From Streptomyces sp. NBC_01244 (GTDB taxonomy: Bacteria; Actinomycetota; Actinomycetes; Streptomycetales; Streptomycetaceae): a DNA stretch of 64,000 nucleotides. The position numbers and the translations under genes were made by a program. This document shows, in pieces, positions 62,419-64,000 of the stretch (its first letter is position 1; the number at the start of each line of letters is the position of its first letter). Location of the stretch: positions 8,060,001-8,124,000 of the forward strand of contig NZ_CP108488.1 of NCBI RefSeq assembly GCF_035987325.1, given 5' to 3'. The notes under the pieces were generated by a model. It did not search any database. It saw only the letters and a list, made by a program, of their open reading frames with translations, and was not told the DNA's origin.

Positions 62419-62445
62419 GCCCGCAGGCCGTAGGACTGGAACGTG

Positions 62446-62486
62446 AGCGGAGCGGGACCTCCCGGGTGGGGAGGTCCCGCTCCGCT
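62446..62486 (+). terminator. strong hairpin terminator
   Basis: Perfect 18-bp stem (62446-62463 with 62469-62486) and GGGTG loop, 28 bases after the metallo-hydrolase stop. Together with the hairpin at 17063 it is the strongest stem in the window. Confidence 0.92.
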
Positions 62487-62823
62487 GTGCTTTCGGGGCC
62501 GCCCGCGGCGTCGCTGGGGAGGCTGCCGACGAGGTGGGGCCCCCGAGGTCGCCTTGCCGAACTCGGTCGTGGTGGGGCGGGAGAGGGGTGAGGTGCGGGC
62601 GGGACCCGCGGGAGGCGGCGCGTGCCCGCGGAGAGCCGGGGCGTGCGCGCTCCCGGCGCATTCGGGCTGTCGTGCGAGCGCTCCATCGGGAGCGGGAAGC
62701 ACCCGGGCGAAGTTCCCCAACTGGCCGTCCTGGGGCCGAGCGTGCGGTCTAGCGTGGGTATCCGGTGATCAACACCGGATCCCGGGAAGCCCGGGGGCCG
62801 GGCCCCACATACCGAGGACGACG
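62487..62823 (+). other. intergenic region before the sensor ATPase gene
   Basis: About 340 bases with no convincing gene. TAGCGT at 62750-62755 is a likely -10 element. Immediately after it, ATCCGGTG-ATCAA-CACCGGAT (62760-62780) is a perfect 8-bp inverted repeat at the predicted transcription start. Confidence 0.5.
62760..62780. promoter_or_regulatory. inverted repeat at the transcription start of the sensor ATPase gene
   Basis: Perfect 8-base arms and a 5-base spacer, five bases downstream of TAGCGT. It could be a repressor operator or a 5'-end mRNA hairpin. Confidence 0.45.
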
Positions 62824-64000
62824 ATGTCCGGACTCCGCGCCGCCCGCCACTCCCCGTCGAGACATGCCGTCACCGGTCCCGGTCGGCAGATACGGCCCCA
62901 GCTGATCCGCGCCGCCCTGCTGCCCACGCTCGCCGCCGGGCTCAGCGGCGCCGCCGCGGTGATCTTCGCGCTCCAGCTCGGCGGCGGCGCGGGTGCCCGC
63001 GACCCCCGGCTGTGGCCGGTCCTCAGCGGCTGCGCCCTGCTCTTCGCCGGCGCGCTCGCGGCCGCCCTGCTCGGGGCCCAGCGCGCGGCCAAGACCGTAC
63101 GGGACCGCTGCGAGGCGCTGCGCCGCTCCAGCGTCCGGGGCCGGCAGGAGCTGCACATCACCGCCGACCGGCTGGAGCGCGGCGAGCTGCCCGCCCGCCC
63201 GGTGCGCGGCGGGCCGACCGCGCCGTCCTTCGGTGCCGAGACGGCGGGGATCGACGAGTTCTGGCTGCTCTCGCAGGAACTGCGCGGCGCCCGCGAACAG
63301 GCCCACGCGACCCTGGTCCGCCTCGGCGGCCCCGTCACGCCCTCCGACAGCGACCGCAAGGTCGAGGTCTTCGTCAACCTCGCGCGCCGCCTCCAGTCCC
63401 TCGTGCACCGGGAGATCTCCCTGCTGGACGACCTGGAGGACACGGTCGAGGACCCGGACCTGCTCAAGGAGCTCTTCCACGTCGACCACCTCGCCACCCG
63501 GATCCGGCGCCACGCGGAGAACCTCGCGGTGCTCGGCGGAGCCGCCTCGCGCCGTCAGTGGACGCGGCCCGTGGACCTGAGCGAGGTGCTGCGCTCCTCG
63601 GTCGCGGAGGTCGAGCAGTACACCCGGGTCAAGGTGGTGCCCCCCGCGGGCGGTTCCGTACGGGGCCACGCCGTCGCCGACGTCGTGCACCTGCTGGCCG
63701 AACTCGTCGAGAACGCCACCGTGTTCTCCGCCCCCGACACCGATGTCGTGGTGCGCGCGGAGCGGGTCACCGCCGGGATCGCGGTCGAGGTGGAGGACCG
63801 GGGCCTCGGCATGCCGCCCGAGGAAGCGCACCGGATGAACGCCCTGCTCGGCGATCCCGACCAGATCAGCGTCCGGCAACTGCTGGCCGACGGCCGGATC
63901 GGCCTGTTCGTCGTCTCGGCGCTCGCCCGCAGGCACGGGATCGCCGTCGAGCTCAAGTCCAACATCTACGGTGGCGTGCTCGCCGTACTGGTCCTGCCCC
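62824..64000 (+). CDS. conservon-type sensor histidine kinase-like ATPase (partial)
   Basis: The first 392 residues of a gene that runs off the window. Two hydrophobic segments near residues 25-50 and 58-82 predict membrane anchoring, followed by a helical dimerisation region (VEVFVNLARRLQSLVHREI) that resembles the DHp of CvnA-type kinases. The ATPase domain has an N box LLAELVENATVFSAP and a G1 motif VEDRGLGMP. In Streptomyces conservons, CvnA acts with a small GTPase (CvnD) and partners encoded downstream; those genes would lie beyond the edge. ATG 62824 follows GAGGACGACG. Confidence 0.85.
   Translation, partial: MSGLRAARHSPSRHAVTGPGRQIRPQLIRAALLPTLAAGLSGAAAVIFALQLGGGAGARDPRLWPVLSGCALLFAGALAAALLGAQRAAKTVRDRCEALRRSSVRGRQELHITADRLERGELPARPVRGGPTAPSFGAETAGIDEFWLLSQELRGAREQAHATLVRLGGPVTPSDSDRKVEVFVNLARRLQSLVHREISLLDDLEDTVEDPDLLKELFHVDHLATRIRRHAENLAVLGGAASRRQWTRPVDLSEVLRSSVAEVEQYTRVKVVPPAGGSVRGHAVADVVHLLAELVENATVFSAPDTDVVVRAERVTAGIAVEVEDRGLGMPPEEAHRMNALLGDPDQISVRQLLADGRIGLFVVSALARRHGIAVELKSNIYGGVLAVLVLP

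Overview
The window is high-GC DNA with GTG, TTG and ATG starts, tightly overlapping operons, leaderless -10/ATG pairs and Streptomyces-type gene families. It is almost certainly a Streptomyces (or close relative) chromosome segment. About 52 protein genes are supported. I saw no rRNA, tRNA, CRISPR array, insertion sequence or prophage. Order and content resemble the S. coelicolor region around SCO6745 to SCO6771 (from memory, not searched). The fadA/fadB pair at the left end resembles SCO6027/SCO6026.

Left part (1-17.1 kb). A thiolase/FadB beta-oxidation pair is followed by a minus-strand molybdenum hydroxylase operon. That operon has a separate FAD subunit, a fused 2Fe-2S/Mo subunit, a double ABM-domain membrane protein and a maltokinase-cap-like protein. 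A divergent MerR regulator and acyl-CoA ligase come next. Then a three-gene module holds two AspT-type antiporters and the aspartate transaminase/4-decarboxylase AspD. Together these could run an aspartate-in, alanine-out proton-motive cycle.

Middle part (17.1-38.9 kb). Mostly single genes: secreted sphingomyelinase, MpaB-like oxygenase, secreted M1 peptidase, isochorismatase-like hydrolase, SCO6745-family protein, Tex, an ImmA/MAB_1171c pair, SDR, HEAT-repeat protein, ABC-F protein, a decayed ArsB-type permease, GlxA-type regulator with a PfpI partner, an enoyl-CoA hydratase-like protein lacking both usual glutamates, HdeD, an HATPase, Idi and a methyltransferase-GNAT fusion preceded by a 26-codon ORF. 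Several genes here appear to be leaderless.

Right part (39.1-56.5 kb). First comes a seven-gene operon: DUF5941-CDP-alcohol phosphotransferase, nucleotidyltransferase, glycerol-1-phosphate dehydrogenase-like enzyme, second CDP-alcohol phosphotransferase, GT2 glycosyltransferase, ABC-2 permease and ATPase. It looks like a complete route to make and export an unidentified phosphodiester-linked (glyco)lipid or wall glycopolymer. It ends in a strong terminator and is followed by the hopanoid operon hpnC-hpnD-hpnE-polyprenyl synthase-shc-hpnG-hpnH-hpnO. That operon makes squalene, cyclises it, and builds an aminated C35 side chain. It lacks the ispG and dxs copies that I recall lying between hpnH and hpnO in S. 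coelicolor.

Right end (56.5-64 kb). A tyrosine phosphatase, a LysM/M23 cell-wall hydrolase under a recognisable c-di-AMP (ydaO) riboswitch, an AlkZ-like HTH_42 protein carrying the QxQ motif, an SGNH hydrolase, an NAPE-PLD-like metallo-hydrolase, and a conservon-type sensor ATPase that runs off the window.
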